Source: Zoogloeaceae bacterium (lineage in GTDB: Bacteria; Pseudomonadota; Gammaproteobacteria; Burkholderiales; Rhodocyclaceae). From it: a stretch of 64,000 nt of DNA. The stretch lies in the NCBI GenBank assembly GCA_031277315.1, contig JAITMP010000040.1, positions 1 through 64,000 on the forward strand. The letters are read 5' to 3'. Made by a program: the position numbers and the translations under genes. Within the stretch, counting starts at the first letter, position 1, and each line of letters begins with the position of its first letter. The notes under the pieces are model-generated. The model saw only the letters and a program-made list of their open reading frames with translations, searched no databases and was not told the DNA's origin. Shown one piece after another: positions 40,195 to 51,987 of the stretch.

Positions 40195-40818
40195 ATGACA
40201 GACGCTACATCCACCCCTCCCGCGCCCGCCCGCAAACGCCCGCTCTGGTTGATCGTGATTCTGGCGTTCGTGGTTTGCCTCGCCTTGGCCGGCGGCGTTT
40301 ATCTGGCACTCGGCGATAGCGCGGAACCCGCGTCGGAATCAACGCCAGCGCCCCATTCCCTGACGCCGCAAGACACCGAAGAAATGGCGGCGGGCCTTGC
40401 CGAACGGCTGGCGAAAAATCCCGCTGACCCGGAAGGCTGGGACAGTCTGGCGCGTACTTACGCCAGCCTGGGGCAATTCGCCGAGGCCGCTGAAGCGTAC
40501 GAAAATCTGGAACGCCTGATGCCCGAAGACCCCCAAGTGCTGGCCGACTGGGCCGATGTGCTGGCGATGGCGCAGGGACGCAACTTCGACGGCAAGCCGG
40601 AGGCGCTCGTCCGCCGTGCTTTGGCGGCCGATCCCGATTACCCCAAGGCGCTGGCGCTGGCCGGCAATATCGCCTTCGCCCGGCAGGATTACGCCGCCGC
40701 GCTCGGCCACTGGGATCGCATGCTGGCAAAACTGCCGGCGGATTCCTCCCTCGCCCGCGCCCTCGCCGCCGACATCGCCGAAGCGCGAAAGCTGGCAACC
40801 ACTCCTGCGCGAAACTGA
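40195..40818 (+). CDS. Membrane-anchored TPR protein, CcmI/CycH-like
   Basis: 207 residues: an N-terminal membrane anchor (LWLIVILAFVVCLALAGGVYL), a low-complexity linker (EPASESTPAPHS), then about four TPR motifs (WDSLARTYASLGQFAEAAEA, AYENLERLMPEDPQVLADWA, ALAADPDYPKALALAGNIAF). This is the layout of the CcmI domain that holds apocytochrome c for heme attachment; it lacks the first two-helix part of full CcmI. ccmA and ccmB lie 3.5 kb further on. ATG at 40195 follows an in-frame GTG at 40186. Confidence 0.8.
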   Translation: MTDATSTPPAPARKRPLWLIVILAFVVCLALAGGVYLALGDSAEPASESTPAPHSLTPQDTEEMAAGLAERLAKNPADPEGWDSLARTYASLGQFAEAAEAYENLERLMPEDPQVLADWADVLAMAQGRNFDGKPEALVRRALAADPDYPKALALAGNIAFARQDYAAALGHWDRMLAKLPADSSLARALAADIAEARKLATTPARN

Positions 40819-40894
40819 GCTTGATGCGCGTGCGGGAAAGAGGCCGGGAGAGAGGGCATGCGGCGGAGCCGTCTTGCGACGACAAATCCTTAAT

Positions 40895-40926
40895 GTTGGG
40901 CTTCGCTGCGCTCAGCGCCAACCTAC
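40895..40926. repeat. Dispersed repeat, family A
   Basis: GTTGGGCTTCGCTGCGCTCA followed by GCGCCAACCTAC; 76 bases after the TPR gene. The rest of the gap up to 41055 holds a 10-bp-spaced direct repeat AAGGTGT (near 41010-41025), a possible operator of the toxin-antitoxin pair. Confidence 0.85.
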
Positions 40927-41055
40927 AAAATCCGCGCGCTCCCCTCGCCCGCTTGTGGGATAGAGGTTAAGTGTCTCTTTTCTCGCATGGCAGGAGACAA
41001 TCACGCCCAAGGTGTGATAAGGTGTTACTTATAATTACTTGAAACCGTGAAACCC

Positions 41056-41352
41056 ATGCGAACACAAGAAACTACCGGCAAAACCCTGTCCGTGAAACTG
41101 GACAATGCGATGCGCGACCGCATCAAGAATTTGGCCGATATTCAGCAACGCACCACGCATTGGGTGATGCGTCAGGCCATCACGCAATATGTCGAGCGGG
41201 AGGAAAAGCGCGAGGCATTCCGGCAAGCCACGCTTGCTGCATGGCAGGAGTACCAGGAAACCGGCCTGCATGTGACCGGGGACGAAGCGGACAACTGGCT
41301 TGCCGAGCTGGGTGAAGGACAGGATGTAGCGCCGCCGCAATGGCATCGGTAA
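41056..41352 (+). CDS. Ribbon-helix-helix antitoxin (CopG/RelB-like)
   Basis: 98 residues. KTLSVKLDNAMRDRIKNLAD and RTTHWVMRQAITQYVEREEK form the ribbon-helix-helix DNA-binding part, then a toxin-binding tail. It overlaps the following ParE/RelE-type toxin gene by 13 bases. ATG at 41056 is taken; GTG three codons earlier is also open. Confidence 0.88.
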   Translation: MRTQETTGKTLSVKLDNAMRDRIKNLADIQQRTTHWVMRQAITQYVEREEKREAFRQATLAAWQEYQETGLHVTGDEADNWLAELGEGQDVAPPQWHR

Positions 41353-41630
41353 AGTGGTCTGCCGCCGCGCTGCGCGATGTGCAGCGTCTGTATCGTTTCC
41401 TTGCGCCAAAGAATCCGGATGCCGCCAGACGGGCGGTAAAAGCTATCCGGCAAGGCGTCCATACGCTTACGCTTCAGGCGGGCATAGGCCGTCCGGTCGA
41501 AGGCATGCCCGAGCAATTCAGGGAATGGCTGATCGACTTTGGAGACAGCGGCTATGTGGCGCGTTATCACATTGACGGCAACAGCATTACGGTGCTGACT
41601 GTCTGGCACCAGAAAGAAGCCGGCTACTAA
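41340..41630 (+). CDS. RelE/ParE-family toxin
   Basis: 96 residues: VKWSAAALRDVQRLYRFLAP, then GIGRPVEGMPEQFREWLIDF, GYVARYHIDGNSITVLTVWH and the terminal HQKEAGY. The fold is that of ParE/RelE toxins. Whether it acts on gyrase or on mRNA is not clear; the lack of typical RelE catalytic basics near the C-terminus favours the ParE side. Second such pair in the window. Confidence 0.88.
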   Translation: MASVKWSAAALRDVQRLYRFLAPKNPDAARRAVKAIRQGVHTLTLQAGIGRPVEGMPEQFREWLIDFGDSGYVARYHIDGNSITVLTVWHQKEAGY

Positions 41631-41700
41631 TCCGGTTTATCATCGGGAGGTCTATGGTAAAGTGTGTCCATCCGGTCGCTTGCCTTGGCCGGTTCCGAGT

Positions 41701-41740
41701 CAGCCATAGTTAGTCATAGTCAGCCGTGGTCAGCCATGTT
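41701..41740 (+). repeat. Four 10-bp tandem units ending at the ubiU start
   Basis: CAGCCATAGT, TAGTCATAGT, CAGCCGTGGT, CAGCCATGTT. The ATG of ubiU (41736) lies in the last unit. No ribosome site is visible between them. Confidence 0.8.
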
Positions 41741-42749
41741 CGCCAATAAATCTTTTCAGCTCGTCTGCCCGGCCGGCGCCTTGCCGGCCTTGAAAGCCGC
41801 CGTGGATAACGGCGCCGATTGCGTTTATACCGGCCTCAAGGACGATACCAACGCGCGCAATTTCACCGGCCTGAACTTTGATGACGCACAACTGCGCGAG
41901 GGCGTCCGCTACGCCCACGGGCGCGGCGTCAAGGTGCTGCTGGCCTTGAATACGTATCCGCAGACGGCCACCTGGCGCCGCTGGACGGCGGCGGTCGACA
42001 AGGCCGCCGATTTCGGCGTCGATGCCATCATCCTGGCCGATCCGGGCCTGATGGAATACGCCAGAACAAAGCATCCGCAATTGCGCCTGCATCTTTCCGT
42101 GCAAGGCTCGGCCACCAACCACGAGGCGATCAATTTCTACCACCAGCAGTTTGGCATTCAGCGCGCCGTGCTGCCGCGGGTGCTGGCGATGGCGCAGGTG
42201 GAGGATGTCGTCAGGAACACGCCGGTGGAGATCGAGGTGTTCGGCTTCGGCGGTCTTTGCGTCATGGTGGAAGGGCGCTGCGCGCTGTCCGCCTATGTCA
42301 CCGGCGACTCGCCCAACACTGTCGGCGTCTGCTCGCCGGGCAAGGCCGTGCGCTACGAACAGACGCCGCAGGGCATGGAAACGCGCCTGAACGGCGTGCT
42401 CATCGACCGCTTCGCGCAAGGCGAGAAAACCGGCTATCCGACGCTGTGCAAGGGCCGCTTTGAAGTCGCCGACGAAACCTATTACGCCATCGAGGAGCCG
42501 GCCAGCCTGAACACGCTGGAACTGCTGCCGAAGCTGATGGAGGTCGGCGTCAAGGCCATCAAGATCGAGGGCCGTCAGCGCAGCCCGGCGTATGTCGCGC
42601 AGGTGACGAAAGTCTGGCGCGACGCCATTGACGCGGCGCTGCGCGACCGTCAGGCGTTTTCGGTGCGCGATGCCTGGATGGCGGAACTAAACAAGGTTTC
42701 CGAGGGCAATATGCACACGCTCGGCGCGTATTACCGTCCCTGGAAATAA
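41736..42749 (+). CDS. ubiU: O2-independent ubiquinone hydroxylase subunit UbiU
   Basis: 337 residues of the peptidase U32-like family. Four Cys in the iron-sulfur pattern: FGGLCVMVEGRCALSAYV, VGVCSPGKA and YPTLCKGRF. UbiU and UbiV form a complex that hydroxylates the quinone ring without oxygen, in anaerobic ubiquinone synthesis; UbiT is the lipid-binding partner, and all three are encoded together here. ATG at 41736 starts FANKSFQLVCPAGALPALKA. Implies a facultatively anaerobic, ubiquinone-using host. Confidence 0.95.
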   Translation: MFANKSFQLVCPAGALPALKAAVDNGADCVYTGLKDDTNARNFTGLNFDDAQLREGVRYAHGRGVKVLLALNTYPQTATWRRWTAAVDKAADFGVDAIILADPGLMEYARTKHPQLRLHLSVQGSATNHEAINFYHQQFGIQRAVLPRVLAMAQVEDVVRNTPVEIEVFGFGGLCVMVEGRCALSAYVTGDSPNTVGVCSPGKAVRYEQTPQGMETRLNGVLIDRFAQGEKTGYPTLCKGRFEVADETYYAIEEPASLNTLELLPKLMEVGVKAIKIEGRQRSPAYVAQVTKVWRDAIDAALRDRQAFSVRDAWMAELNKVSEGNMHTLGAYYRPWK

Positions 42750-42759
42750 AACCCGCGCA

Positions 42760-42805
42760 ATGAAGTTCGCCCAATGAAACTTGCCCAATGAAGCTCGTCC
42801 AATGA
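42760..42805 (+). promoter_or_regulatory. Three tandem five-codon mini-ORFs leading into ubiV
   Basis: A 14-bp unit is repeated so that ATGs fall at 42760, 42774, 42788 and 42802. The first three open MKFAQ-stop (42760-42777), MKLAQ-stop (42774-42791) and MKLVQ-stop (42788-42805); each TGA overlaps the next ATG as ATGA. The fourth ATG is ubiV. No ribosome site is seen before ubiV, so ribosomes ending on ubiU (TAA 42747-42749) may reinitiate stepwise. Confidence 0.8.
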
Positions 42806-43701
42806 AGCTCGCGCTGGGGCCGCCCCTCTACTACTGGCCGCGCGCGGAGGTTTTCGCTTTCTATGAAGCGATTGCGCGCGCGCCGGTGGACATCGTCTAT
42901 CTCGGCGAAACGGTCTGCTCGCGCCGGCACGAACTGCGCGTGCATGACTGGATCGACATCGCCGGTCTGATCGCCGCCGCCGGCAAGCAAGCCGTTCTCG
43001 GCACCCAGACCTTGATCGAGTCCGAATCGGACTTGAAAACCCTGCGCAAGATCGTCGACGAAAAAGCCTTTCTCACCGAAGCCAACGACATGGGCGCGGT
43101 GCGCCTGCTCACGGCGGGCGGGCGTCCCTTCGTCGCCGGCCCGTTCCTGAATGTTTTCAACAGCGCCACGCTGGCCCTGCTCGCCCGTCTCGGCGCGCAA
43201 CGCTGGGTGATGCCGGTGGAAATGTCGGCGGAGGCGCTGCGCGAATTGCAGGCGGATCGTCCCGCCGGAATGGAAACCGAGGTGTTCGCCTATGGCCGCT
43301 TGCCGCTCGCCTTCTCGGCGCGCTGCTTCACGGCGCGTCATTTCAATTTGCAGAAAGACGACTGCCAGTTCAAGTGTCTGGAATTTTCCGACGGTCTGGT
43401 GATCCGGACGCGGGAAAAACAGGCATTCCTCAACCTGAACGGCATCCAGACCCAGTCGGACAAGGTCTACAACCTAATCGGCGAAGTGGAGGCCGCGCGC
43501 GAACTGGGCGTCGACATCCTGCGCATCAGCCCGCAGTCGCGGCACACGCCGGAACTGATCGGCATTTTCCGCGCCCGTCTCGACGGCGCGCTCGACACCG
43601 CGACGGCGCGCAGCCGGATGGACGGGCTGGAGCTTTCCGCCGCCTGCAACGGCTTCTGGTACGGCAAGCCGGGGCTGGATCAAATTGCCGGAGAGACGTA
43701 A
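42802..43701 (+). CDS. ubiV: O2-independent ubiquinone hydroxylase subunit UbiV
   Basis: 299 residues of the U32-like family. MKLALGPPLYYWPRAEVFAF opens it; iron-sulfur Cys are ETVCSRRHEL, SARCFTARHF, KDDCQFKC. It pairs with UbiU. The start at 42802 is the fourth of four tandem ATGs (see 42760-42805). The gene is 10 bases ahead of ubiT. Confidence 0.95.
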   Translation: MKLALGPPLYYWPRAEVFAFYEAIARAPVDIVYLGETVCSRRHELRVHDWIDIAGLIAAAGKQAVLGTQTLIESESDLKTLRKIVDEKAFLTEANDMGAVRLLTAGGRPFVAGPFLNVFNSATLALLARLGAQRWVMPVEMSAEALRELQADRPAGMETEVFAYGRLPLAFSARCFTARHFNLQKDDCQFKCLEFSDGLVIRTREKQAFLNLNGIQTQSDKVYNLIGEVEAARELGVDILRISPQSRHTPELIGIFRARLDGALDTATARSRMDGLELSAACNGFWYGKPGLDQIAGET

Positions 43702-43711
43702 ACTACCGGGC

Positions 43712-44251
43712 ATGGATCTCATCGACACTCTGCGCCGCGCCCGCATTCCGCAATTCACGCTGCCCCGCATCGTCGGCGCCGTGCACGAGCGCCTGCCACA
43801 ACTGCCGCCCACGCTGGCGCTGGTCACCGCGCTCAACCTCGCCCTTGGCCGCATTCTGCCGCGCGAGGCGCTGCAACCCCTGACCGGCAAACGGGTCTGC
43901 CTGCGCGTCACCGACGGCGGTTTGAATCTGCTGTTCACCCTCACCGAACAAGGGTTCCGCCCGGCAGCCGGCGGCAATAGCGGCAATGGCGGCAACAGCG
44001 ACGATGGCGCGAAGCCGGATCTGATGATCTCCGCCAAGTCGCGGGATTTTCTCGCCCTTGCCCTGCGCGAGGAAGACCCGGACACCCTGTTCTTCAGCCG
44101 GCGTCTGCTGATGGAAGGCGACACCGATCTCGGCCTGCTGGTGAAGAACACGCTCGACGCCATCGACTGGCCGCGCCTCGACCCCGCGGCGCTGCATCCT
44201 TTCCGCCTGCTCGCCGCCCTCAGACTGCGGCTCGGCCCATCGAACAGGTAA
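43712..44251 (+). CDS. ubiT: SCP2-domain ubiquinone accessory protein UbiT
   Basis: 179 residues with a sterol-carrier-like lipid-binding domain (GKRVCLRVTDGGLNLLFTLT, DTLFFSRRLLMEGDTDLGLL). The RRLLMEGDTDLGL block is highly conserved in UbiT. Residues of about 96-108 are a Gly/Asn/Ser/Asp insert (GGNSGNGGNSDDG) coded by a 9-base tandem repeat. ATG at 43712 starts MDLIDTLRRARIP. Confidence 0.92.
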   Translation: MDLIDTLRRARIPQFTLPRIVGAVHERLPQLPPTLALVTALNLALGRILPREALQPLTGKRVCLRVTDGGLNLLFTLTEQGFRPAAGGNSGNGGNSDDGAKPDLMISAKSRDFLALALREEDPDTLFFSRRLLMEGDTDLGLLVKNTLDAIDWPRLDPAALHPFRLLAALRLRLGPSNR

Positions 44252-44307
44252 AATTCCCCTTCCATTTTCCAAGCCCGGCGCGCCGGGGCTAAAAACGGTG
44301 CGGCACG

Positions 44308-44928
44308 ATGCTTGAAGCCAGCAATCTGGAATGCATGCGCGGAGACAAGACCCTGTTTCGCGGCCTGTCGTTCCGGCTCGATGCCGGCGTCTGCCTGATG
44401 GTGCAGGGCGCCAACGGCAGCGGCAAAACCAGCTTGTTGCGCATGCTCTGCGGCTTGTCGTCGCCGGCCGGCGGAGAGATTCGCTGGAACGGCGCGCCGA
44501 TCCGGAAACTGGCCGAAGACTATCGCGGCGAACTGCTGTATTGCGGCCATGCCGGCGCGGTGAAAGACGAGTTGACCGCGCTTGAAAACGCGCGCATCTC
44601 GGCCACGCTGGCCGGCGCGCCGGCCAATGAAGTCGACGACGCGGCGGCGCTGCGGGCGTTGCGACAATTGGGACTGAAAGGGCGCGAGCACCTGCCGGCG
44701 CGGGCGCTCTCCGCCGGCCAGAAACGGCGCGTCGCGCTCACCCGCCTGCTGCTGGAAAAACGCAGGCTGTGGGTGCTCGACGAGCCGCTCACGGCGCTCG
44801 ACAAGGCGGCGGTCACGAATCTGTGCGGCCTCATCGACGCCCATCTGGCGGAAGGCGGCATGGCGGTGCTGACCAGCCATCAAGACCTGCCGCTGGCCGG
44901 GCGGGTTGACCATCTGCGGCTCGACTGA
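44308..44928 (+). CDS. ccmA: Heme exporter ATP-binding protein CcmA
   Basis: 206 residues. ABC motifs: Walker A GANGSGKTSLLR, the signature LSAGQKRRVALTRLLL and Walker B LWVLDEPLTALD. CcmA powers release of holo-CcmE in cytochrome c maturation. Overlaps ccmB by one base (TGATG). Confidence 0.96.
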   Translation: MLEASNLECMRGDKTLFRGLSFRLDAGVCLMVQGANGSGKTSLLRMLCGLSSPAGGEIRWNGAPIRKLAEDYRGELLYCGHAGAVKDELTALENARISATLAGAPANEVDDAAALRALRQLGLKGREHLPARALSAGQKRRVALTRLLLEKRRLWVLDEPLTALDKAAVTNLCGLIDAHLAEGGMAVLTSHQDLPLAGRVDHLRLD

Positions 44929-45623
44929 TGGCTACCACCAGCCCCGTCGCCAGTCTCACCGCCACGCTTGCCGCCGTCATACGGCGCGACCTGCTGCTCG
45001 CCATGCGGCGCAAGTCCGACGTGCTCACCTCGCTGTTTTTCTTCGTCATCGTCGTCAGCCTGTTCCCGCTCGGCATCGGGCCGGAAATGGCGACGCTGCG
45101 GCTGATCGCCCCCGGCGTGCTGTGGGTGGCGGCATTGCTGGCGACCATGCTCTCGCTGCCGCGCCTGTTCGCGATGGATCACGCCGACGGCACGCTGGAA
45201 CAAATGGCGCTCTCCGCCGTGCCGCTCGGCGTGCTGGTAACAGGCAAGATCATCGCCCACTGGCTGCTCTCCGGCCTGCCGCTGGCGCTGCTGGCGCCGG
45301 TGCTCGGCGTGCAGTTCGACTTGCCCGCCGGGGCGCTGGCCGTGCTGGTCGCCGCGCTGCTGATCGGCACCCCCGTGCTCTCGCTGATCGGCGCTGTCGG
45401 CGCGGGACTGACGCTGGGCGTGCGCGGCGGCGGCGTGCTGGTGTCGCTGCTGGTGCTGCCGCTCTACGTGCCGGTGCTGATCTTCGGCGCCGGCGCGGTC
45501 GAAGCCCACATCAGCGGGCTGGGCGCCGCCGCCCACCTGTCCCTCCTGGCCGCCTGCTTCGCGCTGGCCGTTTTTTTCGCGCCTTGGGCGACCACGGTCG
45601 CCCTGCGCATCGCCCTCGAATAA
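44928..45623 (+). CDS. ccmB: Heme exporter membrane protein CcmB
   Basis: 231 residues, six membrane segments, RRDLLLAMRRKSDVLTSLFF and FPLGIGPEMATLRLIAPGVL, the latter a CcmB signature. It is the membrane half of the CcmAB transporter. The expected ccmC-ccmI genes do not follow; the next gene is an orphan HigA. Confidence 0.95.
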   Translation: MATTSPVASLTATLAAVIRRDLLLAMRRKSDVLTSLFFFVIVVSLFPLGIGPEMATLRLIAPGVLWVAALLATMLSLPRLFAMDHADGTLEQMALSAVPLGVLVTGKIIAHWLLSGLPLALLAPVLGVQFDLPAGALAVLVAALLIGTPVLSLIGAVGAGLTLGVRGGGVLVSLLVLPLYVPVLIFGAGAVEAHISGLGAAAHLSLLAACFALAVFFAPWATTVALRIALE

Positions 45624-45667
45624 CGTCGCTTCAATTTCCCGGCATAACTCTTACTGAAAGCGCGAAC

Positions 45668-45964
45668 ATGATCCGCACTCATCTGCATCCGGGCGCCATT
45701 CTCAGGGAAATGGTTACCGAACCGCCCAGCCTGTCGGTCGCCAAAGCCGCCAATCAACTGGCGGTTCCGCGCACCACCCTGTCGCGCATACTGAACGGCA
45801 AAGGGAGCATCAACGCCGATTTCGCGCTGCGGCTCGAACAAGCCGGCGTCGGCAGCGCCCGCTTCTGGATCAACCTGCAAGCCAATCACGACCTGTGGCA
45901 AGCCCTGCAACATCAACCTCCCCGCCCGCAATCAGCCCCGCCGGGCCGGCATGGCCGCGAATAG
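45668..45964 (+). CDS. HigA-family antitoxin without a HigB partner
   Basis: 98 residues, helix-turn-helix (LSVAKAANQLAVPRTTLSRI) followed by LNGKGSINADFALRLEQAG and ARFWINLQANHDLWQALQ, all typical of HigA. A HigB toxin gene should lie directly upstream, but only 44 bases separate it from ccmB. An orphan regulator or a relic of a toxin-antitoxin pair. ATG at 45668. Confidence 0.85.
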   Translation: MIRTHLHPGAILREMVTEPPSLSVAKAANQLAVPRTTLSRILNGKGSINADFALRLEQAGVGSARFWINLQANHDLWQALQHQPPRPQSAPPGRHGRE

Positions 45965-46048
45965 GGAAATTCGGGAAATTCAAATAACGGTAACGTAAAA
46001 CCGCGTCAGCCCTCAGTCCCCAGCCCTGGAGCGCCTGCAAGCGGAGGG

Positions 46049-48672
<2,624 letters not shown>

Positions 48673-48678
48673 GCGGAG

Positions 48679-49176
48679 ATGAGCGTGCGCGCATTGATTT
48701 CCATCCTGTTGGCCCTGCTGACCTTGCTGGTTGCGGCCTGCGGCTTCCAGTTGCGCGGCGCGCAGCCGCTGCCGTTCTCCAGCTTGTACATTCCGGCCGA
48801 AAGCTGGGAGATGGGCGCCCTGCTGAAACGCAATATCCGCGCCCTCGGCAGCACGCAGGTGGTCGACACGCCGCAGGAAGCGCAAGCCGTGTTCGCGCTG
48901 ATCGGCGAAGCGCGCGAGAAAAGCATCCTCAGCCTTTCCGGCACCGGCCGCGTGCGCGAATACCAGTTGCGCTACCGCCTCGCTTTCCGCGTGCACGACC
49001 AGCAAGGCAAGGAACTCATCGCGCCGACGGAAATCACGCTGGTGCGCGACATCAGTTTCAGCGACGACCGCGTGCTGGCCAAGGAACAGGAAGAAAGCCT
49101 GCTCTACCGCGACATGCAGGAAGACATGGCGCAGCAGTTGATGCGCCGCATGGCCGCCGCAAAAATTCCCGGCTGA
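48679..49176 (+). CDS. lptE: LPS-assembly lipoprotein LptE
   Basis: 165 residues. Signal peptide with lipobox LVAAC (Cys near residue 17), then GFQLRGAQPLPFSSLYIPAE. LptE plugs the LptD barrel that inserts LPS into the outer membrane. Six bases after leuS, eleven before holA, the usual order in proteobacteria. Confidence 0.94.
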   Translation: MSVRALISILLALLTLLVAACGFQLRGAQPLPFSSLYIPAESWEMGALLKRNIRALGSTQVVDTPQEAQAVFALIGEAREKSILSLSGTGRVREYQLRYRLAFRVHDQQGKELIAPTEITLVRDISFSDDRVLAKEQEESLLYRDMQEDMAQQLMRRMAAAKIPG

Positions 49177-49186
49177 GTTTTCCGCC

Positions 49187-50200
49187 ATGCAGTTGCGCCC
49201 CGACCAGTTGGCCTCGCATCTTGCCGGGACGCTGGCGCCGCTCTACGTGTTGCACGGTGACGAGCCGCTGCTGGTGATCGAAGCCGGCGACGCCCTCCGC
49301 GCCGCGGCGCGGGAGAAAGGCTACACCGAGCGCGAAGTGCTGGTCGCCGCGTCCGGCTTCAAGTGGGACAGCCTGATGCTGGCGGCGGGCAACCTGTCGC
49401 TGTTCGGCGGCAACAAGCTGGTAGACCTGCGCATTCCCAACGGCAAGCCGGGCCGCGACGGCGGCGAGGCTTTGCAACGCTATTGCGAACGCCTCTCCGC
49501 CGACGTGATGACGCTGGTCACCTTGCCCCAACTCGATTGGGCGGCGAAGAAAACATCGTGGTTCAACGCGCTGGCGCAAGCCGGCATCGTCATCGAACTG
49601 AACGCACCCGCGCTGGCCGATCTGCCGGACTGGATCGCCCGCCGGCTGGCGCGGCAGAACCAGTCCGCCGAACGCGCCGCGCTCGACTTCATCGCCGCCC
49701 ACGTCGAAGGCAATCTGCTCGCCGCGCATCAGGAAATCCAGAAGCTCGGCCTGCTGCATCCGCCCGGCAGTCTGACGCTGGCGCAGGTCGAAGATGCGGT
49801 GCTGAATGTGGCGCGTTATGATGTCGACAAGCTGCGCGCCGCCCTGCTCGACGGCGACGCCGCCCGCTGCGCCCGCCTGCTTGACGGCTTGCGCGGCGAA
49901 GACGTGGCGCCGCCGTTGTTGCTGTGGGCCTTCGCCAGCGAGATTCGCGCGCTGGCCGCGCTGCGGGCGGCGCAGGATGAAGGCCGTCCGCTCGCCGCCG
50001 CGCTGCGCGCCGAGCGCGTTTTCGACGACCGCCGCGCCGCCGCCTTGCAGCGGGCGCTGCCGCGCTTGCGCCAGCCGCAGTTGCGGGCGGCGCTGCTTGC
50101 CGCGGCGCGCATCGACCGCATGATTAAAGGGCTGGCGCGCGGCGATATCTGGGATGAATTTCTCCAGCTGGCGTTGCGGCTGGCGAGGAAACCGGCATGA
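49187..50200 (+). CDS. holA: DNA polymerase III delta subunit HolA
   Basis: 337 residues: [20 protein letters not shown] at the start, the clamp-loader domain with [20 protein letters not shown] and the C-terminal collar [20 protein letters not shown]. Delta opens the beta clamp ring. Stop overlaps proA as ATGA. Confidence 0.96.
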   Translation: MQLRPDQLASHLAGTLAPLYVLHGDEPLLVIEAGDALRAAAREKGYTEREVLVAASGFKWDSLMLAAGNLSLFGGNKLVDLRIPNGKPGRDGGEALQRYCERLSADVMTLVTLPQLDWAAKKTSWFNALAQAGIVIELNAPALADLPDWIARRLARQNQSAERAALDFIAAHVEGNLLAAHQEIQKLGLLHPPGSLTLAQVEDAVLNVARYDVDKLRAALLDGDAARCARLLDGLRGEDVAPPLLLWAFASEIRALAALRAAQDEGRPLAAALRAERVFDDRRAAALQRALPRLRQPQLRAALLAAARIDRMIKGLARGDIWDEFLQLALRLARKPA

Positions 50201-51489
50201 AGAACGAATCGCTGAACGTGAAAGAGTACATGCAGGCGCTGGGCCGTCAGGCGCGCGAGGCTTCGCGCGACATGGCGCGGGCGCCGACCGCCGCCAAGAA
50301 CCGCGCCCTGCTGGCGATGGCCGCCGCCATCCGCCGCGATCAGGCGGCGCTGCTGGCGGCCAACGTCGAGGACGTCGACGCCGCCCGCGCCGCCGGCCTC
50401 GACGCGGCGATGCTCGACCGGCTCGCGCTTTCCGACAAATCGGTGGCGACGATGGCCGAGGGTCTGGAGCAGATCGCCGCGCTGCCCGATCCGATCGGCG
50501 AAGTCAGCGATCTCAAGTTCCGCCCCTCCGGCATTCAGGTCGGCCACATGCGCGTGCCGCTCGGCGTCATCGGCATCATCTACGAAGCGCGCCCCAACGT
50601 CACCGTCGACGCCGCCGGGCTGTGCCTGAAGGCTGGCAATGCCGCCATCCTGCGCGGCGGCTCGGAGGCGATCCGCTGCAACCGGGCGCTCGCCGCGCTG
50701 GTGCGCGAAGGCTTGCGCGAAGCCGGCCTGCCGACCGCCGCCGTGCAGGTGGTGGATACCACCGATCGCGCCGCCGTCGGCGAACTGGTGACGATGAAGG
50801 ATTATGTCGATGCCATCGTGCCGCGCGGCGGCAAGGGGCTGATCGCGCGCATCTCGGAAGAAGCGCGGATTCCGGTCATCAAGCATCTCGACGGCAACTG
50901 CCACGTGTATGTCGACGACACTGCGGACGCCGACAAGGCGCTGCGCATCGTCGAAAACGCCAAGACGCAGCGCCTCGGCACTTGCAACACCGCCGAATCG
51001 CTGCTGGTGGCGCGCGGCGTTGCCGCCGCGCTGCTGCCGCGCTTGGGCGTCATGCTGGCCGGCAAGGGCGTCGAACTGCGCGGCTGCGCCGAATCGCTGG
51101 CGCTGCTGCGCGCTGCCGGCATCGAGGCGGCGAAGCTGAAGGCGGCAACGGAACAGGATTGGCACGAGGAATATCTCGCCGCCATCATCGCCGTGAAAGT
51201 GGTGGCAGATGTGGACGAGGCGATCGCGCACATCAACCATTATTCCTCCCAGCACACCGACGCCATCGTCACCGAGGATTACACCCGCGCCCTGCGCTTT
51301 CTGCGCGAAGTCGACTCGGCCTCGGTGATGGTGAATGCGTCGACGCGCTTCGCCGACGGTTTTGAATACGGTCTCGGCGCCGAGATCGGCATTTCCACCG
51401 ACAAGCTCCACGCGCGCGGGCCGGTCGGTCTGGAAGGCTTGACGAGCCAGAAATGGATCGTGCTCGGCAACGGAGAAGTGCGGCGGTAA
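50197..51489 (+). CDS. proA: Gamma-glutamyl phosphate reductase ProA
   Basis: 430 residues. [32 protein letters not shown] and the catalytic Cys region [13 protein letters not shown]. It makes glutamate semialdehyde for proline. ATGA overlap with holA suggests co-translation. Confidence 0.98.
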   Translation: MKNESLNVKEYMQALGRQAREASRDMARAPTAAKNRALLAMAAAIRRDQAALLAANVEDVDAARAAGLDAAMLDRLALSDKSVATMAEGLEQIAALPDPIGEVSDLKFRPSGIQVGHMRVPLGVIGIIYEARPNVTVDAAGLCLKAGNAAILRGGSEAIRCNRALAALVREGLREAGLPTAAVQVVDTTDRAAVGELVTMKDYVDAIVPRGGKGLIARISEEARIPVIKHLDGNCHVYVDDTADADKALRIVENAKTQRLGTCNTAESLLVARGVAAALLPRLGVMLAGKGVELRGCAESLALLRAAGIEAAKLKAATEQDWHEEYLAAIIAVKVVADVDEAIAHINHYSSQHTDAIVTEDYTRALRFLREVDSASVMVNASTRFADGFEYGLGAEIGISTDKLHARGPVGLEGLTSQKWIVLGNGEVRR

Positions 51490-51501
51490 AGGGAGAAAAT
51501 C

Positions 51502-51987
51502 ATGAATACAGCCACGAACACGACGCCTTTCGATGCCGTCCTGCGCGCGCCTTTCGGCGCGCTTGGCGTGCGCATCGAAGGCGAAGCCATCACTGAGATC
51601 CGCTTCCTGCCGCCCGGCACCGGCGCGATCGAACCGAAAACCGCGCTGGCGCGGCGCGCGCGCGATCAACTCGCCGCGTATCTCGCCGATCCCGGCGCCG
51701 GTTTCGATCTGCCGCTGCAAACCGCCGGCACGGATTTCCAGCGCCGCGTCTGGCGCGCCATCGCCGCCATCCCCAAAGGCAAGACATTGACATATGGCGA
51801 GATCGCCCGCCGTCTGCAAAGCGCGCCGCGCGCGGTCGGTCAGGCGTGCGGCCGCAACCCGTATCCGGTGGTGGTGCCTTGTCATCGCGTCATCGCCGCC
51901 GACGGCGGTCTGGGCGGTTTCGCCAGCGCCCGCGGCGGCTATCTGCTCGACACCAAGCGCTGGCTGCTGGCGCATGAACGAGGCTGA
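51502..51987 (+). CDS. ogt: O6-methylguanine-DNA methyltransferase (Ogt-type)
   Basis: 161 residues. Active site PCHRVIAADGGLGGFA with acceptor Cys, DNA-binding TYGEIARRLQSAPRAVGQAC. It takes the methyl group from O6-methylguanine once and is then spent. Starts 12 bases after proA and overlaps xerD by 14 bases. Confidence 0.95.
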   Translation: MNTATNTTPFDAVLRAPFGALGVRIEGEAITEIRFLPPGTGAIEPKTALARRARDQLAAYLADPGAGFDLPLQTAGTDFQRRVWRAIAAIPKGKTLTYGEIARRLQSAPRAVGQACGRNPYPVVVPCHRVIAADGGLGGFASARGGYLLDTKRWLLAHERG

